Shown here piece by piece: positions 10,504 to 23,093 of a stretch of DNA of 64,000 nt. The stretch spans positions 46,501,525 through 46,565,524 of the forward strand of contig OZ023273.1 of the NCBI GenBank assembly GCA_964007475.1, written 5' to 3'. The notes below the pieces were generated by a model. The model worked only from the letters and a program-made list of their open reading frames with translations. It had not been told where the DNA came from and searched no databases. The stretch is from Hybos culiciformis. Taxonomy: Eukaryota > Arthropoda > Insecta > Diptera > Hybotidae. Made by a program: the position numbers and the translations under genes. How positions within the stretch are numbered: the stretch's first letter is position 1; every line of letters starts with the position of its first letter.

Positions 10504-12372
10504 TTTAATCACCTTAACAGACAAAAATTATTTTTTAATAACTTCGTAGTCCTAAACAGTATCAGATCATAGTTGGAAGAGGATATATATAATAATTTCT
10601 GCATTCTAGTCATGTAGGACCGGCCGCGGGAGAAAGAGTCCTGCCTGGTTATTTTCGAATTAGATTATGTTAGTGTAAAAAAAGACACTTGTTATTTATC
10701 TCCATTTAACGAATCAGCTTTGTTTAAAAGAATAATTTTGTTAATTTTGTTGAATTCTATATAAGGTGTTTTGAAAAATTATTGTTTTTATCTCGTTCAT
10801 ATAATAGTTTACTCATTTCATTACTGATAATGTACATATTTAGAATAAAATTAATAACATTTTGTAAATTTCTATTGTTGTCATTGTGGGGGTTGATTCA
10901 CATTTTTTTATTTTTTTTTTTTTGTTTTTTTTTTTAATAAAAATGGAGAAAAAAAATTATTATAAATTTTTATTAAATTGAGAATTAAATAAAAAGAAAA
11001 AAATTGTTTTTTTTTTGAAACACTTTGAATGAGAAATATAAAGATCATATAATAACAATATTTCATATTATTATAGAGAAGAATATTAATTTACAATGTT
11101 ATAAGAATACAAATTTAACGCCCAAGATGACCATTAAGCATTTCATCATCAATTTTATAACACTTTGCGGAATATATCAAATAAATTATATTATGATTAT
11201 ACATATTTTTTTTTTTATTTTTAATAATAAAAATAATTTTCTATCAAATGATGATAAAACATAATACACATTTATTTATTTATTTTTTTTTATTTTTTGT
11301 AATATCGCCGGCAAGAGTATTAATTTCACAGTTCGATCGAATAGATTTAAAATATAACAAAGAATAAATAAAATTCCCATAAAAACATTTTTTTTTTTTA
11401 TTTTATATGTTAAATTGAAGAAGTTCTCAAGTTGTCATGTAAACATACTTAGAAGCTTCAAAACTGAAATTTATTTGCATTTTGTCTTGTAAATTCAAGT
11501 TTTGAAGAAACTGAGATGTCGCCTTAGAAATGTCACATACGCATTATTAAAAATAAAGTCACTGAAATGACTTTATTAAAATTTTTATTAAATTTTACTG
11601 TATTTCGAATTTCGTTCTGAAGAGATATGAAAAATCGATATTATTATATTCCTAGGCCAAGACTAATTAATAATAATTAACATAATTTTCATTATTTTGA
11701 ACGATGGATTGATCACAAATTTGTACCTTGTGTCCGAAACTTTTTAATAATATTAATGCACAAAAGTATTGGAGAAGATCGATACTACGCTAAAGTTTAT
11801 AGTTGAAATTACGTTATTTAAATATCATTTAATAAAATTATTATTTATTTTTTACATAACTTATTAATTTTTTCTTTTTACACGATTTTATTTAAAACAC
11901 AAACTCTGTGCATTTGTTGTTTCTCATCAAATTTTGCGACTGATCTTTGTTCTCGAGAACCGATTTAGGTGAAATTTCGCACAGATGCGGTGACAAAATA
12001 TTCCATCAACTTCAACTCGTCGATAACGCAGTTCCGTCGGTTAACTAATTTTATTTTAACTACATTACCGACAAAATAAAATTAGTGAAAATTATACGAA
12101 ATTTGAGAATAATCGGTTTGGAGGAAGTGAGTCAAAAATTAATTACAAATTAAAATTCACTATAAGTAATCCTATATGTTTGTACAGCACATTAACTATA
12201 AGAACAGATAAAAAAATATTATGACTGATTTATTGTACATATTCTATAATCTCAAATTAAAGTTAGTATTAGTGGATTTAAGCCAGCAATAAAATTTTGA
12301 AACCCTGATTTTGTCCAAGAAAAATCTAATAACGGGTTTTGATGAAAATTGTTAAATGCGTAAATGTCGATT
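10504..12372. other. AT-rich non-coding stretch
   Basis: There is no supported gene. A GC-rich island reading GGACCGGCCGCGGGAG occurs near 10617-10632, and a moderately complex, less AT-rich segment at 11925-12130 contains a small inverted repeat (ACTAATTTTATTTT against AAAATAAAATTAGT, 12044-12087). The latter looks like an old repeat but I cannot place it. Confidence 0.5.
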
Positions 12373-12650
12373 GTTGGAACCAGTGCTGTCGATTTAAATT
12401 TTCATAAAGCAGTAGAAATTCAAAAAAAGGGGAAGTAGATTTGAAAAAAAAGCAGTAGATTTTTAAAGCGGTTGAAAAAGTTTATACTTTTTGAGCTCGA
12501 CTTCTTTCTTTGACTGTTTCTACTAATAAATAAAAAACATCTTTTAAATTAAATATTTACATAATATAAACAAATGTGATAAAACAAATTTTTAAAGAAA
12601 TTCAAAATGATTTTTCCTCCTTGGCTAGTAAAACCTGCTAATAAAGCTAA

Positions 12651-13171
12651 TGCTACATTTACACCTAATGGACAAACTGCCATTATGATGCCATTTTGTA
12701 CCATTACATATGTGAACGGGTGACATTAAGCGTTGCCATTGTTGTTGTTATTGTTCTTTTAAACTAAAATAGCTTAATAATAAGTAAGGATAAAATATAA
12801 AAACATAGTTGGCGTAATAATAAGAAAGATATACAGCATAGTTTGCGTGATAATTAGTAAAATATAAAACCTAGAAAGGGGAGATTTGAATATATCGAAA
12901 AAGATATGTTTGAAGACGTGGAAGAGGTGGAAGCGTTGTTAAAAAAAAAAGAAAAAAAACCAGAAAACAGACGGAAAAATCCAAATGTTTGCCATTCATG
13001 CCATTAAAGTGGAAACGTAATGGTAACATCTTACCATTTTACGGTGTTATCATTTAATGGAAAGGCCATTTTCGAACATTAATTTTTCTAAAGTGTGAAC
13101 ACTTTCCATTTAAATGGCAACACAGAAATTAATGGACATTTTAGCATTAGCCATTAAGTGTAAATGTAGCA
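12651..13171. mobile_element. MITE with TAA target duplication (PIF/Harbinger-like), nested in hAT
   Basis: Inverted termini TGCTACATTTACACYTAATGG bound the element, and TAA is duplicated on both sides (12648-12650 and 13172-13174). A 3-bp TAA/TTA duplication is the hallmark of PIF/Harbinger. The motif CCATT/AATGG recurs many times inside in both orientations. No coding capacity is seen. Two other elements here (42200-42626 and 61655-61866) share TGC-type ends and the TAA duplication. Confidence 0.78.
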
Positions 13172-13200
13172 TAAGACTCCAAATCATTTTCTTTGGTTTT

Positions 13201-13372
13201 AAAAAAAAAATCAGAATTAATAAGTTGTCTCCACTCCCCAACATCATCTACATCTTCAACAAAAGTAGGGAATACTTTAGTCGAATTTACTAAAGAAGGT
13301 CCCAAATTCTTTGGATCTATAATTTCAATCTGCTTTAAAAAAGGGTCATTAAAATTAAATCCTTCAAAAATC
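13201..13372 (-). pseudogene. hAT transposase fragment
   Basis: Read on the minus strand from 13372, the frame gives about 55 residues including PFLKQIEIIDPKN, then LVNSTKVFPTFVED and ending near EWRQLINSDF, after which it runs into a poly(T) tract and a stop. The pattern (ID/LDPKN, a hydrophobic stretch with FP, and EWRQL) resembles a region found in insect hAT/ZBED-like transposases upstream of the C-terminal dimerisation domain. The location inside an element with hAT ends and an 8-bp TSD supports this. It is a relic with no catalytic residues visible. Confidence 0.55.
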
Positions 13373-14725
13373 TAATACATTAAACCGTTTTCTTATCATC
13401 ACAGACCATAACAAGTAAAATAGTTTAAGAGAAATATTTAAAAATGATTATTAATGCGAAAGAACGAAAAAGCAGTAGATTTTATCAAAAAGCAGGAGGG
13501 CAGTAGATAATATCAAAAAGCAGTAGATCTACTGCTAAAGCAGTAGAACGACAGCACTGGTTGGAACCAAAATAAAAATGTCTAACTTTCAATTACGTGA
13601 AGGAGTCGGGATGTGCTCTTAAAATAGATTTTGATTGAAATTTGTACGCGGTTTGTTGTAGAACAGAGGAAATTCAATTCAAAGGTTCGATATGAGGTCT
13701 AAAAATAAATTTTAATAAATAGATTGCTGAATATATCGAAACTAAATTTACTGTATATGAAATTAAAAATAAAAAATAAAAGAAAATTAAAATGAGACTA
13801 AAAACTTTAAATAAAAATATAAATAAAAAAACAACAAATATTGGTATTTTCTTTTAATAGTCTCACGAGTTTTATTTCTACTTTTTACTACATATTTAAA
13901 TATAACATCGTGTAATTTAAAAAAAAAATTTTTAAATTTTTTTTTGAATCTTTAAGTCTTTAATATTGGGTGAATCGAATAATAGTAAAACATTATAATC
14001 CAATTTCCTCAGTTTTCTTCTTTTTTTTATTAATATTCTAAAATCTGTTGCTAATTAATTAAAAGATTAATTCCGAAAATCCTTTATAATATTTTTGCCT
14101 TTAACATCTCCTCCTCGCTTATAAATTTCAAAATGACATAGCAATTCTCAAAAAGCTAATCTGATTTGTTTTCTTTTGTTTTTTTCAACATTTAATTTTA
14201 AATGCAAACAAAATTGTAGAATTTTTTTTACTCTATGTTCATTTTGTATATACATATGTATAAAGTGTTAATTTATTTACAAAATTCATTTATATAAATA
14301 AATATTTCTTTTGCTTAATTCTTTAATAATTTGCTTATTCACACACCCTTTATTTGATGAATTTTATTTGACGGAATTCAATTTTCGTATTTGGAATTTG
14401 TTTTTTTTTTGCACCCTCGCACAAAACAACCCTCACAAATAAAAAAAAAAAAAAAAGGAAAAACGAAAAAGAATTTTATACCAATTTATTGGTTCTTCCT
14501 TTGAGCAATTTTTAATAGAATTTATTTTGTTTTTATATTGATTGTTAATAAACTTCTCTTTATTAAATTGTTGGGGTTGATATTCGTTTTGATGTTTTAA
14601 ATAAAAAAAATACATATAAATAAACAATAACCAAGGGTGTTCTATATTAATGTCCTCGATGCTATTCTTTCTATATAAGAATTATTCTTTTAATATTGAC
14701 ACTTTATTATGTCTATATCATTACA

Positions 14726-14747
14726 ATTATTATTATTATTATTATTA
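14726..14747. repeat. (TTA)n microsatellite
   Basis: A run of seven ATT/TTA units is seen directly. Confidence 0.85.
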
Positions 14748-17700
14748 AATTAAGAAGCAGAAATTTATTATTATAAGAAACCCATAAATAATATAATTTT
14801 AGAATTAAAGAAAATTGATCATTTGTTAAGCCACAGCACTATCAAAACTGTAATGTACATGTATGTTGTACATATTTATGAATGTTACTTAATTGTTTAT
14901 TCTTTATTTTTTTATTTTATTTATATCTAAGGTTGGTTAAGCAAGAATTCATTCCCCCATGGCCTTCAGGTCTTATTCTGTTCAGACCGTAACGTCTGCC
15001 AGAGAATAAAAATATACTTTTTTGACGATAGACGAAGAGCAATGTCGTTGATAATGTGAATAATAACCACATTTTATTCGAAATTTAAGCACAAAAATGG
15101 CTTCTCATATCCAAACTGAACCACAAGTTGCTTTAACCATTCACAATGCGTAAAGAAATTCTTCGATATATTCATTTTTGAAAAATAATGTATCAATACA
15201 AGCTTAGCTAACAGTTGTTATTAAAATTATCTGACAAAAGATAATTACTAATAAATTTCAGGAAATAACTAAGATAATTTCTGAAGATTAAAAGGTCCAT
15301 ACTGGCCAGAAAATTACAGCACTATTTTTATTGAAATTTTAATGAATTTAATAATTGCGGAAATATTTAAAATCAAAACATTTAATAATAAATTATTTAT
15401 CATTACTAAATATTACTATAATTACAGCGTTTTTAAAATTACTAAAAGAAATTATTATGAATTAAAAAAAAAAAAAAAAATTTTATTAATGATATTCTTT
15501 TATTAAATAAATTTTTCATATATAATTATTATATTATAACATTTATAACCGTAGCGGTTCGTGGTTTCATTTTTAAATATACATAATTTTTTTTCATTTT
15601 ATTTTTTTTCTTTCATGTTATTTTAATAAAAAGTTGAATTTCAGTTTTAAAATATATTTTACTACAAATTTCTTTAAATTTAAATCCATTAAAATAAATT
15701 GCATAATAATAAACTATAAAATCCGATTTCGAATAAACAAACAAATAAATTTAAAAATTTTTTTCACTGAATTAAAAATATTATACAGGGCTAAAATTCT
15801 CAGACGATCCTTTTTCTCAGATTAAGCTATTGACATTACAACAATATTCTATTTTTTATATAGGGTGAATCAAACCCTGTTCATAATGCTGAAGTCGTTT
15901 GAACAGAGCTTGTGAAACAATTATGTATATAAACTATATTCGGTATATATAAATCATCTTAAGAAAATATACATTTTGCATTATGCATATATATGTAACT
16001 TTTTTGAATGTAGGAAAACATAAAAATTTATAACTTTTGCATTACAATAATATTAGCATATGCACTGTAAATATCTACCCCAAGCTTAGGTATCTAAAGG
16101 GAATCATTATTTAGGATTTTAAGCAACAAATAACAGAGTTACGAAACCTATTAATTTTATATTTAAATTCCTTGAAGAAACTGAAAAAAACTAAAATATA
16201 AGATTAAAAATTTAAAACCAATAAAAAATTTTCAGTTCTTGCACATACTATCAAAGTCGAATGGATGGTTTATTTTTACTATTTCAGTGCCTAATTCATA
16301 AAAAAAAGTTTAAGTTATTATGAATAAAAGCTGGAAAGTTAAAAAAAAATTAATCCAATTTTTTGTATATTCTTAATAAACGTCGGTTTCTTTAAATTTT
16401 GAAAATTGGTTTTAATAATTTTTTATTTCTTACTTTTAAATGCATTAAGAGGGTGGTATTTTTATAGAACTAAAAAAATAGCAATTTTAGGACAGCTATA
16501 AGAAATAAAGTAAAAGACTTTTAAGATTTTAAGATTCTTATATTTTTTTAAAAAACATTAATTTAAAATTTTACGCATATATGTATAGATTTTGTAATCA
16601 AAAATTTAAAAAAAGGGGTTAAAATTCAATTATATTCCTTCATTAAAAATTTGTTTTTTGAAAATTAAAAAAAACCGCGACGATAAGGACCAGTTTTTTT
16701 GTGTTCCGAAAACTAAAATTAGAGGAAAATTTGAAATTTGAAATAAAAAAAAAGAAAAAAAAATTCTAAACGTACCACCCCCTTAATGTTTCTCATTCAT
16801 ATTTTGAAAACATTATATAAAGTATACATATATAAAAAATTATTTTCTCATTCATTATCTAACATAAGTTCCCTGTACATAAAAATGTGTATTCGAATTA
16901 AACTATAATAAATAGGTAGGTAAATAAAAATTATTTTATCAGTTCTTTAAATTTTTAAAACAAAAAAATTTTATTCATTTAACTTGATTTTTTATTTTAC
17001 AATTATGTTTTACAACAATTCATTCGCCATTTGAATGAATATTAACACGAAGGCGTGTTTATTGATGCAACATGATATAACCATTATAAATATGCGCCGG
17101 TCTCATATAAATATCATTTTGAACCACAAATGTAATAAACATTGTGTAAATTTGAATTAATCTGACTGTGAAAGAGGTTAATATAAAAACTATGAATCTT
17201 TAAAAAATATACTTATACATGTAAATAATAAGTGCATATGTAATTTGTATTGGTTTTCGCAATAAGATAAAAATTATTGAAAATTTTCCCATGTTTCTTT
17301 TTTGTACATCAACTGGCGCGACATAATTCAATTTGTATTCAAATTGATTAATCTATTCATTATTAACATATTCAATCTGTTCTGTATTTAATTGCAATTC
17401 TAGCTTAGTTTAGTTGAGTCCAAATAAACTACAGTATGAATTCTTTTGCCAAAAATATTTGCATATAAATATATCTAAGTATAGTATTTCGAAGGTTTTG
17501 TTTACATCATGTAAGTTTGTTTTAATGCTTAATATTTTGTGGCTTAACGACTAGTTTAAATTATTCGTTTATCAGCTATAAAAAACATTTTTAAGATTAA
17601 CCACAAAAAAATTCAGATCAGGAAAGAAGCCCGATACATTTTAATAACTATAACCATAGAACTTTAATTATCAAAATTCACTGGTTCACCATAATTTTTG

Positions 17701-19529
17701 TTTATTACGGTTTAGTTTCTGTTTCTTTTTCGAATATGAACATTCCGCATATTTAAAAAAAAGTTATTTAAATAAAATAAACAAATTTATTTGTACATGA
17801 TGCATTTAAATAAATGCATTTTATACACGATGTTCATGAATATTCAATTTAATATTTGAATCAGTAAATTTTCCCTGCGTTAACATTCTGTGAAGCAAAA
17901 AGAACAAATTATATTTAATTAATTCAAGTTTTGAACAGGAATTGGAATGCTATAAATGAGTTTTTTTTTTTAATAAAAAACATATTTTTATTTTCTTGCT
18001 ATTTTCTATTTAGAAAATAATAACAAACTTTGTGCAATTGATGTAAAAGTTTTTATAATAAAATATTTAGTTTTTCTCAACTGTCAAGAAATATAATTTT
18101 AAATATCTAAAAACGCTATTTTTAGAATTAGCATTTAATATCATAAATTTCGACCACTACCAAGGTCGTTTCAAACTTGATAAAGTTCTGGCTTCGGAAG
18201 ATATACAAAAAACCTAGGGAAAGTTTTGGCATACAAATTTATCATTTTAATAAGACTTGACTACGGTGTATAACAAATATGTGAAATCGTTTTTATGAAT
18301 TGTATAATATGGACTTGGCATTTCTTTCAAGCTTAGATCCTGTATTCTTTATTTTAATCTAAAAACCCAGTGGTTCCAATGTTTAAAAATTAAATTATTT
18401 CTATGGAAAAAGGCGCATTACCTAAGACCTGATTGAGTAACAAAAATTGTGAAAGCGAGTTAAAAAGCACAATGTCTTTCTGCATTTTCCTTCTTCTACA
18501 TTTTCAAAATTTAGTAGTTAACTAATTTTAAGAACTATTGTAAATTAAAATTAAGACATTAAGGCAATTAAGAAAATGTTAAGTTTGAAATTAAATAAAT
18601 TTTATTTTCTGATTTAATTTAATGTTATTCTAACGTATCGTATCTAGAAATTTATTTATTTTTTTTCCTTTTTACATGAAATTTTAATTTGCACACCAAC
18701 ATTTATCAAGACCTATGAAAAGAAACAGCAGTTGTAAATTCATTAGTTAAAATATTTAATATAATTATGATTAACAGCTTTCAGTATTTAAAATAATTAT
18801 GTTACAAATTTGAAACACAAATTTTCAAAAAAAAAACTATACAATTCATAGAAACATGGAAAAGTTGGAAACACGCCATAAAACAGAATCAACATAATAA
18901 AACTAAGACCATTAAAATAATTTTTAAAAAAAGTTTACAGCATTAGCTCAAACGTATTTTTAGGGTTGCAACAATCTAAAATCAAACAAATCTAATAGCT
19001 TTTAAATTTAATTTAAAATTATTTAGATATTTGAAAAGCTGTGATTCCGCATAATAAATCTTTTTTATTTAGGAATTCTTTAACATTTTACTGAAAATAA
19101 AACAAAAGGTTTTTATTAGAAATTCACTTTAAAACGCTTAAAATTATGTGTAATTTAATTTTGTTCATGTTATTTTCGTTGTTAATTATATTTTTCAAAA
19201 AATTTCATATAAATTTTCTCTTGTAAATTTATATTTAACGTTTTTAATTTAACTATAAATAACGAATATTAATTTGTAGAATTCAAAAAAACACAGACTA
19301 TGAAAAATTAATAAATATAAATTTCTTGGTTATTAATACAGAGTCAAAATTCTCACTAAAATCATACAATCAGAACTTCATGCATTTAATTGCAACCCAA
19401 AATTTCCATGTTATAGTATAACAATTTGATGAAATTTTTCAATTGAAAAATTAGAAATATCTCAGCATGTTTCATTGCGACTATTATACAAATACTTTAT
19501 TGAAAATCAAGGCATAGTTACTAGGCTAT

Positions 19530-19557
19530 AGCCTGCACTATTTTTTCTGTGCAGGCT
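19530..19557. repeat. GC-rich hairpin followed by T tract
   Basis: The arms AGCCTGCAC (19530-19538) and GTGCAGGCT (19549-19557) pair perfectly around a 10-nt loop and are followed by TTTTTT. The shape resembles a bacterial intrinsic terminator, but nothing else here is bacterial. It is probably a chance or decayed palindrome. Confidence 0.55.
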
Positions 19558-20685
19558 TTTTTCTAGTAAATAAATATTGTTTTAACTTATTATATACTAA
19601 CTAAATTTCTACCCAACTTGTAAGTGTTATTATAAGTATGTTTTAGATTCATAATTCGCGGCATACTATATATTTGTATTGGAGTAGAAAGAATTGATGG
19701 CACCTTCAATGTTAGAAAAGTAAAGCTTCTTATAATTTAAACACTTCTTTTTTATAAACTTTATGATATATTGTACAACTTAAACATGTAAATGTACAAC
19801 AGTACAGGTATACAATTGATATAATTATAACTAATTATCACTTGCAAAGCTAACACATTATAATGTTGTACTTTAGCTGTTACTTTTCACGTTTGGTATT
19901 TTACGTGAAAAATATTTTAAATTTTTCCAAGAAAAAATTGCTTTTGCCAATGAAATTAAAAAAAAAAAAAAAAACATGTAATCACGAAATGGTTTCTGCT
20001 GATTTAGCTTCTATTGATCACAGAAGCCTTCACACAGCTAGACCACTTTACAATATCAGCTACTTGATATTTTATCATTTTTATTATTAATAATATGTTG
20101 TTATAATAGTAAAAAAAAATTACTAAATTAATATCACCTAATCTATAGAGTGCGTTAAATTTTCATTTCGATATTTGACAAATTTTTATTATTCATATTT
20201 TGAAACAAAGATTTTTAAAAAGTTGTAAAATAAATCTGCTCTTATACTTAACCCTAAACAATTATTTTTTATTCAAGTACTTATTGTACTGTACACATTA
20301 CATATAGATATACCTACAACAGTATACATTAGTATTGCATTTGTTTACTTGTAGAAGGTAAGGTACTGATGGAATTTCGTTTTGCAGCGGAAGCTCAGTT
20401 GAGAAAAGAAACAAAATTCTTTCTTTTAAAAATAAAATCTGTAATAGTAAAACTAGATGATGTAAACTCTACTTAAGTATTTATCAAAATTTTATTTTTA
20501 ATTTTTTTTTTAACTCCAAAGAGTATTTAGGTTTTCTTGTTACAAATAGGATTTCCGCAAATTTGTGAAGATATTTTGGTGTAAAAAATAGATGCACTGA
20601 TGCAGTAATGTTTTAGAATTTTATCTTGTTTGATTTGATATTATTGACCGTGACGAGGTTTATTTACAACAAACATAGTATAATA

Positions 20686-21183
20686 ATAGTAGATTATTGT
20701 ATATGTAAACTAAATTTGTTATTTATTTCTGTATACACAAAAAGTTCTGTATACACAAAAATACATTGACACGAGTCAATACAAGTGTCAATGTATTTTT
20801 GTGTAAATACAGAACGAGTTGTATAACAAATTTTGTTTACATATCCAATATACTGTTTTAATGCGTAGGGGAGAGGTAGTTGCAAAGAGAGAATATTTTT
20901 TCTTCTCATTTTTTCTCATTTTTTTTTTTTGTATTTGGCTGTATTGAAATATTGTGAGAGATATTATGTTTGTTTAGGTATTACGTAATATTCAATACGA
21001 AACATCTAAATGATTTCATTATTTACGCTGATGCATCTAAATTTTTTCATTATATACGCTGATGCATCTAAATTTTTTCATTATTTACGCAGATGCATCT
21101 AAATGATTGCATGTGTATTGACGCATATAATACTCCATTTAGTGATCTAAATTCTATAGCACTAAATACAACATAACGATCCC
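20686..21183 (-). mobile_element. Dispersed hairpin/minisatellite element, copy 2 (inverted)
   Basis: This is the reverse orientation of the family seen at 8133 and 37028. The AATCTACTAT end lies at about 20686-20695 and the ATGCGTCAATACACATG block at about 21110-21127. The centre here is a different minisatellite: about three and a half 31-bp units (GATGCATCTAAATTTTTTC type) at 21003-21105. The hairpin arms are 20745-20772 and 20785-20814, long and nearly perfect, with a duplicated CTGTATACACAAAAA on the outer side. Confidence 0.68.
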
Positions 21184-22898
21184 CAACGCATTAAATATTT
21201 TTATTTGTTTTTCACAAATCTGAATCGCAATAATAATTAATAGATAGATGGTAGAAGAAGGGACCATCATGTATTTCTCGTAATTTAAAAAAAACATTAA
21301 ATTTGTATAAATTATTTCTTTTGCACATTTTCCAAATTCATATAACAGAAGCAATAAACTTTTTACCATTGCATAAAAAATAAAAATTGAAATACAAGTT
21401 CACAATTTCAATATACTTTAAATCAGCATAAATATTATGTTTTAGCAATCATCCAACTAACTTAAAAAAAAAAAATATTATAATAAAAAATACGTAAAAA
21501 CGATTTATGAGAGTTTATAATATTTTCAAAGTTTTAACTCTTTAAAAACAAGAACTAAACATGAGATTTCACTGCATGACGTGAAATTAAGTGTTGTAAT
21601 ATTCGTATAGTTTGTATTTTTTTTTTATTTAATTTTAATATTAGATGAAAATCTTCTTAAAGCATTTTAGTTTCTATTCTAACTCCATTTAATTATATCG
21701 ATAATCTGCTTATAGTTAAAAACATGAAAAAAACATTTTTTCGTTATAAAATATTTAAATATTATGTATAGTAAAATTATAGTTGTTTATAAAATTTTTA
21801 TTATTAAGAAAATTGAATTCCTGACAAAATATTTTATAAAAAAAATTATTTGACTTAAAAACTTTGTATTTGACAGATAGCAGTAAAAAACAAATTGAAG
21901 TATTTGCACTATTGGCAGTCTTAAAAGCGTATTTCCGAAAGAGTTCTCAGTTCTTTCTTTCTCTTCTAAATAAAAAAAATCGCAAAAACTTAAAGAGAAT
22001 TGAATTTAAGACTTTTTATTTTAAAATTATTCTATATAAAATGGATAGTAAGTATGTACATGTATGCAAAATTCATCTACTATATACTTTATTCAACTAT
22101 ATTAAGCGTTATGTCGCCAAAATAAACAAGAACATAAAATTAGAAACTTTATTCATTCAAATATATAAGAATAATTTTCAAAAATGGCTTAGCGTTATCC
22201 ATTTGTTGCTTTTTTAAAAAGAAGTACATATAGCGAAAAAATTCTTCAGATTTTAAATTCTTTTTGTATTATTTATTTTATATACTTAATCGCAATGAAC
22301 TCTAAAGTGAGTATATTCATAATAAAATGCAAAAAAAAAAAAATATTAATTTCATATTTTCACTGCATTTTTCTACACTAGACTCAGACTGAATAAAACA
22401 CGCAAATGAAAATAATAAATTAAAGCATATAGTTTTCAATTTAAATAAATTTTTTAAATATATTTGAGAATTTTATAAGAGGAAATAACCTCTTTCATCT
22501 AATTATGATTTTTATTGTTGGTACTATTTATAATAATGAAATTGATTGTTTTTAATTCTGATACAATATAATATACATTATATACATATAAATATAATAA
22601 TTGCAATTTATATTTTTATTTATACAATTTTAAATTAATTCAAGAGCAATGTTTTTATTATTAATAAAGTGTTTTTGCTCTTATCGTTGCATAATTTTCT
22701 TTTTTTATGATCACATTATTTTATTAGCACAAATTATGAAATAAAAGTTAAGTGAGGAAAATTAGAAATTTTTTTTAATTACATTTCAGATATAAATTTT
22801 TAATATCAAAATTTCGAATAATGAACATCCAAGTTAGAAGCTAGATAAATAAATACCTAATTAGGAAACCTTATTTCATTTAACTGAGACTTATATAT
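21184..22898. other. AT-rich non-coding stretch
   Basis: There is no supported gene. The frame at 21864-22217 (117 codons) is rich in K, N, I, F and Y with no recognisable domain or codon structure, and I treat it as chance. Confidence 0.5.
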
Positions 22899-22911
22899 AT
22901 AATAAATAGAA

Positions 22912-23080
22912 AGCCTTAACCAAACCCAGGGATGTGGTGAAGTTTTTAGACACCACGGGGTGGATTTAGCTTGTCTTACCGCCGTCAAGCTTTGTTTACG
23001 AGAGCAGTGATAGCAAAATGGCGCGAAAGTGCTAATTGGGAACTCTTCTGGTCGAGGGGTTCCGCAACTATAAACCAACC
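22912..23080. mobile_element. Unidentified retroposon-like insert with 13-bp target duplication
   Basis: A 169-bp block of about 50% GC interrupts the AT-rich background and is bounded by perfect 13-bp direct repeats ATAATAAATAGAA (22899-22911 and 23081-23093). Duplications of this length point to target-primed reverse transcription. It has no poly(A) tail and no clear pol III boxes. The two ends carry similar direct motifs (TAACCAAACC and TAAACCAACC). The minus strand has a 73-codon frame spanning it with cysteine and proline residues, which may be an accident of the GC content. It could be a reverse-transcribed small structured RNA or a truncated LINE/SINE fragment. Confidence 0.65.
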
Positions 23081-23093
23081 ATAATAAATAGAA

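Larger units (their letters stand above)
12381..13559 (-). mobile_element. Decayed hAT transposon (CAGTGCTGTCG family) with nested MITE
   Basis: The element has 11-bp perfect terminal inverted repeats CAGTGCTGTCG and an exact 8-bp target duplication GTTGGAAC (12373-12380 and 13560-13567), which defines hAT. AGCAGTAGA motifs are repeated near both ends (several on each side), probably transposase-binding sites. A fragment of transposase remains at 13201-13372 on the minus strand. A second element at 12651-13171 is inserted into it. Without that insert the copy is only about 655 bp, so it is an internally deleted hAT. Confidence 0.88.
13568..20685. other. Long AT-rich non-coding stretch
   Basis: No gene or well-bounded mobile element was found in about 7 kb. 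It holds a (TTA)n microsatellite at 14726-14747, a poly(A) run at about 15464-15480 and the hairpin at 19530-19557 listed separately. Short open frames (for example near 14433-14627 and 15634-15825) have plain AT-driven composition. Confidence 0.5.

Noticed and set aside
14345..14640. Possible MITE with ACACCCTT inverted ends
   Set aside because: Only about 8 bp match and no target duplication was found.
19530..19557. Intrinsic-terminator-like hairpin with T tract as evidence of bacterial DNA
   Set aside because: No bacterial gene, ribosome-binding site or composition shift is nearby; T tracts are everywhere in this window.
21864..22217. 117-codon open frame on the plus strand
   Set aside because: Its composition follows the AT-rich background (K, N, I, F, Y), with no domain, signal or neighbouring gene structure.
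22857..23078. 73-codon frame on the minus strand through the 169-bp insert
   Set aside because: It could be a relic of coding sequence, but the frame extends only slightly beyond the insert, and I recognise no protein family in it.
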